Shown: one piece after another, positions 1-7,274 of the stretch | How the letters are laid out: each line of letters starts with the position of its first letter | Position numbering within the stretch: the first letter of the stretch is position 1 | DNA from: CAYSGX01 sp964518215 | GTDB lineage: Bacteria; Bacteroidota; Bacteroidia; Chitinophagales; CAIOSU01 | Reading direction: 5' to 3' | DNA: 20,160 bases | Assembly (NCBI GenBank): GCA_964518215.1 | Contig: CAZFFP010000070.1 | Location: forward strand, 1 to 20,160 | Position numbers and translations under genes: made by a program | Notes under the pieces: generated by a model | What the model was told of the DNA's origin: nothing | Database searches by the model: none | Seen by the model: only the letters and a program-made list of their open reading frames with translations

Positions 1-142
1 TACAATCGGAGAGAATCTCATTGTAGTTATTGGTTTTTTAGTGGTTAAAAATTTTCGGTAATGAGCAAAGATATGCTTTTTCCGTGTTTGGAAGTTTATT
101 GAAATAATTTTTTTTGAAAAAATATTTAAGACCGCGTAAAGC

Positions 143-3100
143 CTATATTACCACATTCACCATCCTTCCGGGAACAAACACTATTTTCTTGGGCGCTTTC
201 CCATCTAACCACTTCTGCACTATCTCATTCTGAAGCACTACAGGCTCAATATCGGTTTGTGCGGCTTTCACGGGCAGTTCTATTTTGGTGCGCAGTTTTC
301 CGTTCACCGAAACGGGATATTCATAGTTGTCTTCTACCAGATAGGCTTCGTTGAATGACGGAAACCCTGCTTTATGCACGCTGCCTTTGTTTTGCAAGGT
401 TACCTGCCATAATTCTTCGGTAATGTATGGGGCGAAAGGCGCCAACAGCAATATCAGAGGCTCCAGAATATCGCGCTTGTTGCAGTTAAGGTCTTTCAGT
501 TCATTCACACAAATCATGAAGGTGCTGATGCAGGTGTTGAAACTGAAGCGTTCGATGTCTTCGGTAATTTTTTTGATGGTTTTGTGCAGCACTTTCAATT
601 CGGCAGCAATGGGCGTATCGTTGGTGAGTTGCGACACGCCTTTGTCGTCATAGAACAAGCGCCATAGTTTGCGCACGAATTTATACACGCCATCAATGCC
701 TTGTGTGTTCCAGGGTTTGCTTTGTTCAATGGGACCGAGAAACATTTCATACATGCGAAAGGTGTCGGCACCGTATTGGTCCATAATATCATCGGGGTTC
801 ACCACATTATATTTCGACTTCGACATTTTTTCGATTTCCCAGCCGCAGATATAGCTTCCTTTTCCTTCGCCTTCTAATACCGGATTTCCGTTTTCGTCTT
901 CTAAAATGAAAACTGCATCCTTATAATCAGGATACATCACACGGAATTTCTCGATGTCGAGTTTGTCGTTGTTAACGATGTAAACGTCTGTATGTTTTTT
1001 TGTTACACGTGTCCTTAAGCCATTTTCAGATTTCTCAACTGAAAACAATAATTCACCTTTGGGATTATCAAAATTTGCTTTGAGTATACTTTCAGTTTTT
1101 TTCAGAATTACATTCAAAAAATTGTTTTCTTCTATTGAAAGCTCATCACTTTCAATTTTTACTTTAATGCCATAACTTACAAAAAACAAGGGAGGATTTC
1201 TGTGCCATTCCATTCCTTCAAAATTTCTATCCTCTGCTTTTGCAAAAACTGATAAGAAATAAACAAAATTCGACCTGCCCTGAATCATTCCCTGATTCAA
1301 TAATTTACGATACGGCTCATCGGTATTCACCCAACCCATGTCGAAAAAGAATTTGTGCCAGAAGCGCGAATACAACAAATGCCCAACGGCATGTTCGGCA
1401 CCGCCTACATATAAGTCCACATCCTGCCAGTATTCCTGTGCTTCTTTGCTCACAAAAGCGTTTTCATTAAGTGGGTCCATATAGCGCAAAAAATACCAAC
1501 TGCTGCCCGCATAGCCGGGCATGGTATCGGTTTCGCGCAGGCTGCCATCGGGCAACTGCACCCAATCTTTCGCAGTAGAAAGTGGCGATTCGCCTGTGCC
1601 GGTGGGTTTGAAATTGTCCATCACGGGCAGTTCCAGCGGCAGTTCTTTTTCATCAATCAAATACGGCTGTGCGTCTTTGTACACCAACGGAAACGGCTCG
1701 CCCCAATAGCGCTGACGACTGAAGCCCGCATCGCGCATTCTGTAATTCACCTTTCGTGTGCCGATACCTTTTTCTTCCAATAAGTCAATCACTTTTTTAA
1801 TGGCATCTTTCACTTCCATGCCGTTCAAAAAATCGCTGTTAATCATTTTGCCCAACTTGTCTTCAATGGTAGCTCCGGCATACATGCTTTTGTCAATAAT
1901 TTCAACTATCGGCAAATGGAATTTTTCGGCAAAGGCACGGTCGCGCGCATCATCGGCAGGCACCGCCATAATAGCGCCCGTGCCATAGCCCATCAATACA
2001 TATTCGCTAATCCACACCGGAATTTTTTCGCCCGTATACGGATGCAGCACATAGCTGCCCGTGAACGCTCCCGACACTACTTTCACTTCCGCCTGTCGCT
2101 CTCTTTCGGAGCGCGATTTTGCATAAGCGATATAATCGTCAATATCTTTTTTCTGTTCTGAAGTAGTGATTTGCTGCACCAACGGATGCTCAGGCGCTAA
2201 CACCATAAACGTAACCCCAAAAATGGTATCGGGGCGGGTGGTGAAGACCTCTGCCTCTCCTAAATCCTCTCCAAGGGAGAGGACTTCTTCGCTCGCATAG
2301 CTCGCTTCCGCTTCCCTTTTGAATTTTGAATTTTGAATTTTGAATTTAATAGTTGCTCCTTCGCTCCTCCCAATCCAATTCCTTTGCATTTCTTTCAGGC
2401 TTTCGGGAAAATCCACTTTTTCCAAGCCTTCGAGCAATCTTTGAGTGTAAGCGGTGATGCGCAAAAACCACTGGCGCATGGGGCGTTTCACCACCGGATG
2501 TCCGCCACGCACCGACACGCCATTCACCACTTCATCGTTGGCTAATACTGTTCCTAATTCTTCGCACCAGTTGACATCGCTGAAACCCTGATACGCTAAG
2601 CGGTATTGCATCAGAATTTGTTGTTGTTCTTTTTCAGAAAGTTGTTTCCAGGTTTCGGCATGAAAAATTAACTCGTTGGAAGTGGCAGCTTCAATATTGA
2701 TGTTTCCTTCGGTTTCAAAAATTTGAATCAACTCATCAATGTGTCGGGCTTTGCTTTGTTTTTTATCGAACCAGGCGTTGAACAATTGCATGAAAATCCA
2801 CTGCGTCCAACGATAATATTTCGGGTCGCTGGTGCTTACTTCGCGGCTCCAGTCGTAGCAGAAGCCAATGTTTTCCAACTGTTCTTTATAGCGGGCAATA
2901 TTTTCTTTGGTGGTTTGTGCCGGATGTTTTCCGGTTTGAATAGCATACTGTTCGGCAGGCAATCCGAAAGCATCGAAGCCCATAGGATGCAGCACATTGA
3001 AGCCTTTCATTCTTTTGAAGCGACTGAAAATATCAGACGCGATATAACCCATCGGATGCCCTACGTGTAAACCGCTTCCCGAAGGATAGGGAAACATATC

Positions 3101-3208
3101 GAGCACATAGTATTTGGGCTTGGAAGTGTCGTTTTCTACTTTGTAAACTTTATTCTTCTGCCAGTAATGCCGCCATTTTTTTTCTACTTCCCAAAATTCG
3201 TATTCCAT
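143..3208 (-). CDS. leuS: Leucyl-tRNA synthetase (LeuRS), with two unusual insertions
   Basis: Class I aminoacyl-tRNA synthetase that charges tRNA-Leu in the cytoplasm. The 1021-residue product has the HIGH-type motif HVGH at residues 48-51, preceded by MFPYPSGSGL, and KMSKS at about 794-798. The CP1 editing domain carries FTTRPDTIFG and the TTRPDT-to-GTGAIMAVPADD region. The open frame extends 34 codons further upstream, but MEYEFWEVEKKW is the conserved family N-terminus, so I start at the ATG at 3206-3208. A TATTTTTG -7 box lies about 20 bases upstream. Family members in this phylum are usually around 920-950 residues, so this one is long. One extra segment, residues about 288-318, is encoded by heptamer and palindrome repeat DNA. 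Another, between GRSNFVY and the KMSKS loop (about 1005-1262), is markedly AT-rich. Identity is certain; the effect of the inserts is unknown. Confidence 0.97.
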   Translation of the reverse strand: MEYEFWEVEKKWRHYWQKNKVYKVENDTSKPKYYVLDMFPYPSGSGLHVGHPMGYIASDIFSRFKRMKGFNVLHPMGFDAFGLPAEQYAIQTGKHPAQTTKENIARYKEQLENIGFCYDWSREVSTSDPKYYRWTQWIFMQLFNAWFDKKQSKARHIDELIQIFETEGNINIEAATSNELIFHAETWKQLSEKEQQQILMQYRLAYQGFSDVNWCEELGTVLANDEVVNGVSVRGGHPVVKRPMRQWFLRITAYTQRLLEGLEKVDFPESLKEMQRNWIGRSEGATIKFKIQNSKFKREAEASYASEEVLSLGEDLGEAEVFTTRPDTIFGVTFMVLAPEHPLVQQITTSEQKKDIDDYIAYAKSRSERERQAEVKVVSGAFTGSYVLHPYTGEKIPVWISEYVLMGYGTGAIMAVPADDARDRAFAEKFHLPIVEIIDKSMYAGATIEDKLGKMINSDFLNGMEVKDAIKKVIDLLEEKGIGTRKVNYRMRDAGFSRQRYWGEPFPLVYKDAQPYLIDEKELPLELPVMDNFKPTGTGESPLSTAKDWVQLPDGSLRETDTMPGYAGSSWYFLRYMDPLNENAFVSKEAQEYWQDVDLYVGGAEHAVGHLLYSRFWHKFFFDMGWVNTDEPYRKLLNQGMIQGRSNFVYFLSVFAKAEDRNFEGMEWHRNPPLFFVSYGIKVKIESDELSIEENNFLNVILKKTESILKANFDNPKGELLFSVEKSENGLRTRVTKKHTDVYIVNNDKLDIEKFRVMYPDYKDAVFILEDENGNPVLEGEGKGSYICGWEIEKMSKSKYNVVNPDDIMDQYGADTFRMYEMFLGPIEQSKPWNTQGIDGVYKFVRKLWRLFYDDKGVSQLTNDTPIAAELKVLHKTIKKITEDIERFSFNTCISTFMICVNELKDLNCNKRDILEPLILLLAPFAPYITEELWQVTLQNKGSVHKAGFPSFNEAYLVEDNYEYPVSVNGKLRTKIELPVKAAQTDIEPVVLQNEIVQKWLDGKAPKKIVFVPGRMVNVVI
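2253..2345. repeat. Palindrome plus 7-bp tandem repeat embedded in leuS
   Basis: An 8-bp inverted repeat, tcctctcc at 2265-2272 and ggagagga at 2276-2283 with a 3-base loop, is followed by four perfect tandem copies of ttttgaa at 2317-2344. The block is translated in frame in leuS as a Lys/Phe/Gln/Asn- and Glu/Ala/Ser-rich segment just before the conserved VFTTRPDTIFG motif. Other LeuRS proteins usually have only a short link there. The structure resembles intergenic repeats common in this phylum, so I read it as repeat DNA captured inside a gene. Confidence 0.75.
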
Positions 3209-3227
3209 AATATTCTCAGAGTTTGCG

Positions 3228-3235
3228 CAAAAATA
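3228..3235 (-). promoter_or_regulatory. Putative leuS promoter -7 box
   Basis: Read on the minus strand the bases are TATTTTTG followed by C, an exact match to the Bacteroidota -7 consensus TAnnTTTG. It lies 19 bases upstream of the leuS ATG, predicting a very short leader. No convincing TTTG -33 element is visible at the usual 19-21 base spacing, so this rests on the -7 box alone. Confidence 0.4.
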
Positions 3236-3399
3236 AGGATTTCGTTTGCCTGTTGAAGTTTTAATAGTTTGACTTTTAGTTAAGTATAACGATTCCAGAT
3301 AAATGTGCAATTCAATTTCAGATTGTTATTTATTACTTCCAAAAAAGACAATCATTATGCTTAACATTCTTTAACTACGCACCGAAAAACTACAGGCTT

Positions 3400-3407
3400 T
3401 ATTTTTA
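3400..3407 (+). promoter_or_regulatory. Possible promoter -7 box for the MoxR operon
   Basis: TATTTTTA at 3400-3407 differs from the TAnnTTTG consensus only at the last base and lies 22 bases before the MoxR ATG. The -33 region contains only a weak TTTA near 3370. It is the best candidate in the 221-bp divergent spacer with leuS, but the match is imperfect. Confidence 0.25.
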
Positions 3408-3429
3408 CGCTTCAAAAATTTACACGCTT

Positions 3430-4431
3430 ATGCAACCACTTACCTCTACCGACATCAAAGCATTGAATGAAAGAATACATGAAGAAAGCGCATTTGTGGA
3501 ATTGCTCAATCTGGAATTGGGCAAAAAAATTGTCGGACAGAAATATATGCTCGAACGCCTGTTGCTGGCAATGTTGGCGCAAGGACATATATTACTCGAA
3601 GGCGTTCCGGGATTAGCAAAAACATTAGCCATCAAAAGTCTGGCAACTTCTATCGAAGCGAAATTTTCGCGCATACAATTCACTCCCGATTTGTTGCCTG
3701 CCGACTTATTAGGAACGATGATTTACAATCAGCAGAAAAACGATTTTGTGGTGCGTAAAGGACCTGTGTTTGCCAATTTTGTTTTGGCAGATGAAATCAA
3801 CCGCGCTCCCGCCAAAGTGCAATCAGCGCTGCTCGAAGCCATGGCGGAAAGACAAGTTACCATTGGCGACCAGACTTTCAAATTGGAAGAACCGTTTTTG
3901 GTGCTGGCTACACAAAACCCTATTGAACAGGAAGGCACGTATCCGCTGCCCGAAGCGCAGGTGGACCGTTTCATGCTGAAAGTGGTAATTAAATATCCGA
4001 CCAAAGAAGATGAAAAACATATTATCCGTCAGAATGTGAGCAAAACAAGTCTCGATATTCAAGCGGTGGTAAAAACAACCGATATTCTCAAAGCCCGCGA
4101 CACCGTCCGCGATGTGTATATGGACGAAAAAATAGAGAATTATATTCTCGACATTGTTTTCGCTACCCGCAATCCCGAACAATTCAAATTAGATAAACTG
4201 AAACCATTGATTGCTTTTGGCGGCTCACCCCGCGCCAGCATCAATCTGGCATTGGCTGCAAAGGGTTACGCCTTTATTAAACGCAGAGGGTATGTAATTC
4301 CCGAAGATGTGCGCGCCATTTGTCATGATGTTATGCGCCACCGCATCGGCATCACCTACGAAGCCGAAGCCGAAAACATTACTTCCGAAGAAATAATAAA
4401 TGAGATTTTGAATAGTGTTGAAGTTCCGTAA
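3430..4431 (+). CDS. MoxR-family AAA+ ATPase
   Basis: A 333-residue MoxR-type AAA+ ATPase, a cytoplasmic chaperone-like protein that usually works with vWA-domain partners. Visible motifs are Walker A GVPGLAKT (residues 58-65), Walker B FVLADE (117-122) followed by INRAPAK, sensor 1 LATQNP (159-164), the PEAQVDRF arginine-finger region (174-181) and sensor 2 GGSPRA (264-269). The length is normal for the family. In this phylum MoxR is followed closely by DUF58 and Bat genes; here a 539-bp insert begins at the base directly after the TAA stop. Without the insert, its stop and the DUF58 start would be only a few bases apart. The family call is firm; the specific client is unknown. Confidence 0.95.
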   Translation: MQPLTSTDIKALNERIHEESAFVELLNLELGKKIVGQKYMLERLLLAMLAQGHILLEGVPGLAKTLAIKSLATSIEAKFSRIQFTPDLLPADLLGTMIYNQQKNDFVVRKGPVFANFVLADEINRAPAKVQSALLEAMAERQVTIGDQTFKLEEPFLVLATQNPIEQEGTYPLPEAQVDRFMLKVVIKYPTKEDEKHIIRQNVSKTSLDIQAVVKTTDILKARDTVRDVYMDEKIENYILDIVFATRNPEQFKLDKLKPLIAFGGSPRASINLALAAKGYAFIKRRGYVIPEDVRAICHDVMRHRIGITYEAEAENITSEEIINEILNSVEVP

Positions 4432-4448
4432 TGAGTGAGGAGGGCAAG
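4432..4448 (+). repeat. Left 17-bp terminal inverted repeat
   Basis: Perfect inverted match to 4954-4970. It starts at the base after the MoxR TAA stop, so its first three bases, TGA, are a second in-frame stop. It contains gaggagg, but no start codon lies at ribosome-binding distance for the gene inside. Confidence 0.85.
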
Positions 4449-4527
4449 GGGCAATAAAAGGGACAAGGGGCAAGGGACAAGAGAAAATCAAGAAAGTAAC
4501 AGAGTAGAAAAAACAAAATTCTTTTTT

Positions 4528-4935
4528 ATGGCAAAAGACAAATTAGATGATTTGATATTTTATCAGAAATCTATGCAGTTGTATGATTTATGCTGGGAAG
4601 ATTGTGAGGTGTTGGCAAAAGATTTCAGAGGAAGAGAAGTAGCCAAACAAATGATTCGTTCTGTAGGCTCCATCAGCGCAAATATTGAAGAAGGATATGG
4701 AGGAGGATTTGGCAAAGAATATCCGCAATTTATACGGTATTCGAGAGGTTCTGCCCGCGAAAGCAAAGGTTGGTATTTGAAATCAAAATTTATGCTCAAA
4801 GCTGAATTAATAGAAATCAGAGTGGGATTGATACAGGAAATAATAGCAATGCTGAATAAAACAATAGATACCTTGGAGAATAAAAATACTCGTGATAAAA
4901 AAAGCAATGATGATAAAATGGGCGGTGAAGTTTAA
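4528..4935 (+). CDS. Four helix bundle protein (S23 / 23S rRNA intervening-sequence protein family)
   Basis: A 135-residue helical protein of the four-helix-bundle family that also includes the 23S rRNA intervening-sequence proteins and the Avd accessory proteins of diversity-generating retroelements. The family pattern is visible as LIFYQKSMQLYDLCWE, then REVAKQMIRSVGSISANIEEGYG, then KEYPQFIRYSRGSARES, then a last long helix. The frame stays open upstream to a GTG at 4435, but that part is heptamer-repeat DNA giving a charged low-complexity peptide, so I choose the ATG at 4528 (MAKDKLDDL). The last 15 or so residues are Lys/Asp-rich and probably disordered. The gene lies alone between the terminal inverted repeats. 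Its molecular role is unknown; basic surfaces in relatives suggest nucleic-acid binding. No reverse transcriptase or rRNA is nearby. Confidence 0.85.
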   Translation: MAKDKLDDLIFYQKSMQLYDLCWEDCEVLAKDFRGREVAKQMIRSVGSISANIEEGYGGGFGKEYPQFIRYSRGSARESKGWYLKSKFMLKAELIEIRVGLIQEIIAMLNKTIDTLENKNTRDKKSNDDKMGGEV

Positions 4936-4953
4936 TCAACTTGACCCTTGTCA

Positions 4954-4970
4954 CTTGCCCTCCTCACTCA
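4954..4970 (-). repeat. Right 17-bp terminal inverted repeat
   Basis: Perfect reverse complement of 4432-4448. It ends three bases before the DUF58 ATG at 4974, so the insert supplies the whole region upstream of that start codon. Confidence 0.85.
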
Positions 4971-4973
4971 ATT

Positions 4974-5849
4974 ATGGAAACAACTGAACTCATAAAAAAA
5001 GTTAGAAAAATTGAAATCAAGACACGCGGCTTGAGCAATCACCTTTTTTCGGGTGAGTATCATACGGTGTTCAAGGGCAGAGGCATGTCGTTCAGCGAAG
5101 TGCGCGAGTATCAGTATGGCGATGACATACGCGCCATTGACTGGAACGTAACCGCCCGCTTCAATCATCCTTATGTGAAGATTTTTGAAGAAGAAAGAGA
5201 ACTCACGGTGATGCTGCTGGTGGATGTGAGTCAGTCGAGTTTTTTCGGCACACAAAAAGTTTTTAAATCTGAATTGATTACTGAAATATGTGCCGTATTG
5301 TCATTTTCTGCCATCAGCAACAACGATAAAGTAGGCATCATTTTTTTCAGCGACACGATTGAAAAATTCATTCCCCCGAAAAAAGGGAAATCGCATATTC
5401 TACGCATCATTCGAGAACTGATAGATTTTCAGCCGGTGCAAAAAGGCACTGATGTGGGCAATGCCTTGCGCTACCTCACCAATATGATGAAGAAGCGCAG
5501 CATTTGTTTTTTGCTTTCAGATTTCATGGATAATAAATTTTTGGATGCACTCAATATTGCAGCCCGCAAACACGATGTGATTGGTGTGCGCATATTTGAC
5601 GAGCGCGAAAAAGAACTGCCCGATGTAGGTCTGCTTCGTGCCGTTGATGCCGAAACCGGACAAGTGCAATGGATAGACACTTCCAATAAAAGAGTGCGCA
5701 TAGAATATGCGAAGCATTACAACGAGTTGTTCAATTATGCCCGAACCACATTCATGCGCTGCGGAGCCGATTTAGTGAGCATCAATACACAACAAGATTA
5801 CGCCAAAGCGCTGATGAGTTTTTTCAGAAGCAGAGGAACGAGGAGATGA
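4974..5849 (+). CDS. DUF58 domain-containing protein
   Basis: A 291-residue protein of the DUF58 family, which has a vWA-like fold and is normally encoded beside MoxR. The signature is FSEVREYQYGDDIRAIDWNVTAR (residues about 40-62), followed by the MIDAS-like DVSQS (84-88). The later part, through FLLSDFM and the DVIGVRIFDEREKELPDVG segment, is also typical. The frame is open to a TTG at 4941, but that part lies in the insert's inverted repeat; METTELIKKVRKIE is the usual N-terminus, so I start at the ATG at 4974. It probably binds a divalent metal and acts with MoxR in assembling envelope or metal-containing complexes; this is known only in general terms. The C-terminus SFFRSRGTRR is basic. 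Confidence 0.93.
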   Translation: METTELIKKVRKIEIKTRGLSNHLFSGEYHTVFKGRGMSFSEVREYQYGDDIRAIDWNVTARFNHPYVKIFEEERELTVMLLVDVSQSSFFGTQKVFKSELITEICAVLSFSAISNNDKVGIIFFSDTIEKFIPPKKGKSHILRIIRELIDFQPVQKGTDVGNALRYLTNMMKKRSICFLLSDFMDNKFLDALNIAARKHDVIGVRIFDEREKELPDVGLLRAVDAETGQVQWIDTSNKRVRIEYAKHYNELFNYARTTFMRCGADLVSINTQQDYAKALMSFFRSRGTRR

Positions 5850-6200
5850 GTTTGGATTTCTGATTTCTGAATTATGATTTGGAAGGTAGAAGTTTGATTT
5901 TAGAAGTTATATTTTTTATAGTCAGATTGAAGTGTAAAAGTGGAGAATTAGGGAATGTAAAATGTCCCCCATGCGTGTGGAGTTGTGGCGATTGCAAAGT
6001 GGGAGTGCGGTAGCTAATTGCATAGCAGGGGGATGACCATTTGTAGTTAGATGGCATGGAAGAAAATGTTGAGATATTGCCCCTACTGCGCAGAGTAGGG
6101 ATGTAATGTTGAGATTGAAGATGGAGTTGAGAAGTGTTGGGGATGAGGCAAAAAAACTTGCCGTCTGCTTTAGCTGACGGAAACAGAAAATGAATTTTCA
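5850..6200. repeat. Repeat-rich 350-bp spacer with heptamers and hairpins
   Basis: No gene is convincing here. From 5854 to 5909 there are eight consecutive degenerate 7-mers (ggatttc, tgatttc, tgaatta, tgatttg, gaaggta, gaagttt, gatttta, gaagtta). Next, tccccc at 5965-5970 can pair with ggggga at 6028-6033. The 11-mer aatgttgagat at 6065-6075 recurs at 6105-6115, flanking a 7-bp stem made of ccctact (6081-6087) and agtaggg (6094-6100). An imperfect palindrome follows at 6161-6180. The region may act as a structured leader or internal terminator in the operon, or simply be accumulated repeats. Confidence 0.6.
6161..6180. repeat. Short REP-like palindrome
   Basis: ccgtctgc and gctgacgg are inverted repeats with one mismatch around a ttta loop, 20 bp in all, 20 bases before the next gene. 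Palindromes of this type recur between genes in this phylum. It is not followed by a T tract on the plus strand, so it is a poor intrinsic terminator. Confidence 0.5.
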
Positions 6201-7220
6201 ATGAAATACCTGAACAAGAATATTGTGTCGAACCAAACAAGTAAAAGTCGAAAATCGCAAATCACAAATCGAATATCCAATATTTTCACTTCGATGATAC
6301 TATGGACTATCGTCTATGGTCTATGGACTCAACCAACATTCGCTCAATACACCCTCAAATCGAAACTCGACACTACGCAATATCTCATTGGCGACCATAT
6401 TCCCCTTCATGTTACTGCCACTTACGACACCAGCGTGGATGCGCGTTTTCCGCAACTATCAAAAACAATTAAGATTGGCGAAAAAGAAATTGATTACTTA
6501 GATAGTCTGGCAGTTGATTCTATAATAAAAGGAAAAATTGTTCATAAAACCTATTCGTATTTACTTTCCGCTTATGATTCTGGCTTGTATATAATTCCGC
6601 CACTGACGGTGTTGTTTTTCAATACACAAACTCAACAGTTCGATAGTCTCTCTACCGATACATTATTCTTTGCGGTGGCAACTCTTGAAGTGGACACTTC
6701 CAAGGGCATTGCTCCCATAAAAGAACCGATGGACATGCCGTTTATTTTTGAAGAAATAAAACTGCAACTCATCATCACCGCCATTATTTCGCTGCTGCTT
6801 GGTTTGTTCGTTTGGTATTTATGGAGCAGAAAAAAGAAACAAAAAATTATTGTTAAGCCGGAAAAGCCCAAATTGCCCGCTCACATCATTGCATTAGAAC
6901 AATTGCAAAAATTAGAAGCTCAGCAACTTTGGCAAAAAGGCGAAGTAAAAACATATCATTCTGAACTTTCGGATATTATTCGCGAGTATCTGGAAAACCG
7001 CTACAAGATTATTGCTTTGGAAGCCACTACCGTTGAAATTATGCACAAAATGAAAACATTGTATGCGCCTGCCGAACAAAAATTAGCTTTGCACGAAATG
7101 CTCGAATTAGCCGACTTGGTGAAATTCGCCAAAGTGAATCCGCTGCCCGATGAGCACCAGCGCAGTTTTGATATTGTGAAAGGATTTGTGAACGCCACTA
7201 AAATAGAAGATGCTTTGTAA
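6201..7220 (+). CDS. BatD/DUF4381-like single-pass membrane protein of the MoxR operon
   Basis: A 339-residue protein with an N-terminal hydrophobic segment ending in PTFAQ (signal-like, residues 32-49), an exported beta-rich domain (about 50-185), one membrane helix (about 187-209, LIITAIISLLLGLFVWYLW), a basic stop-transfer KKKQK, and a cytoplasmic helical domain with DIIREYLENRYKIIALEATTVEIM. This matches the third gene usually following MoxR and DUF58 in Bacteroidota Bat operons. The 5' end is odd: bases 6251-6285 and 6300-6327 are 7-bp repeats, so the first 45 residues are largely repeat-derived. The start could be the ATG at 6201 or the one at 6294, which would give a normal signal peptide. 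Family name is moderately sure; function, probably envelope stress or aerotolerance, is inferred from neighbours. Confidence 0.75.
   Translation: MKYLNKNIVSNQTSKSRKSQITNRISNIFTSMILWTIVYGLWTQPTFAQYTLKSKLDTTQYLIGDHIPLHVTATYDTSVDARFPQLSKTIKIGEKEIDYLDSLAVDSIIKGKIVHKTYSYLLSAYDSGLYIIPPLTVLFFNTQTQQFDSLSTDTLFFAVATLEVDTSKGIAPIKEPMDMPFIFEEIKLQLIITAIISLLLGLFVWYLWSRKKKQKIIVKPEKPKLPAHIIALEQLQKLEAQQLWQKGEVKTYHSELSDIIREYLENRYKIIALEATTVEIMHKMKTLYAPAEQKLALHEMLELADLVKFAKVNPLPDEHQRSFDIVKGFVNATKIEDAL
6251..6327. repeat. Two heptamer tracts in the 5' end of the BatD-like gene
   Basis: Bases 6251-6285 read as consecutive 7-mers aaaatcg, caaatca, caaatcg, aatatcc, aatattt. Bases 6300-6327 read as ctatgga, ctatcgt, ctatggt, ctatgga. 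Both are translated and form part of the presequence. Confidence 0.7.
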
Positions 7221-7274
7221 GGCAAGCATGACTTGTCTTTCTTCCATATATTAGTGCCGCCAAAAACAATTTTC

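Larger units (their letters stand above)
4432..4970. mobile_element. Inverted-repeat-bounded insert carrying a four-helix-bundle gene
   Basis: The segment begins with tgagtgaggagggcaag (4432-4448) and ends with its perfect reverse complement cttgccctcctcactca (4954-4970). Inside both ends are degenerate heptamers: agggcaa, ggggcaa, then gggacaa, ggggcaa, gggacaa at 4441-4480, and on the minus strand agggcaa, gtgacaa, gggtcaa at 4961-4941. It sits between the MoxR stop codon and the DUF58 start codon with 0 and 3 bases left on either side. It carries one gene, a four-helix-bundle/S23-IVP-like protein. No clear target-site duplication is seen. Related proteins are encoded by intervening sequences in 23S rRNA of some bacteria, where RNase III removes the insert from the RNA. 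That this segment is mobile or is cut from mRNA is inference. Confidence 0.65.

Noticed and set aside
1..25. Hairpin-like tacaat...attgta sequence at the left edge
   Set aside because: The stem is interrupted by a bulge and no T tract follows, and the neighbouring gene is outside the window, so a terminator cannot be supported.
351..3070. Several plus-strand open frames opposite leuS
   Set aside because: They are antisense shadows of a conserved gene, with no recognisable products.
4435..4527. Upstream GTG extension of the four-helix-bundle protein
   Set aside because: The extra 31 residues are only translated heptamer repeats; the conserved protein starts at 4528.
5872..6240. A 122-codon open frame on the minus strand across the repeat spacer
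   Set aside because: It runs through heptamers and palindromes, overlaps the start of the next gene, and its product is low-complexity with no recognisable fold.
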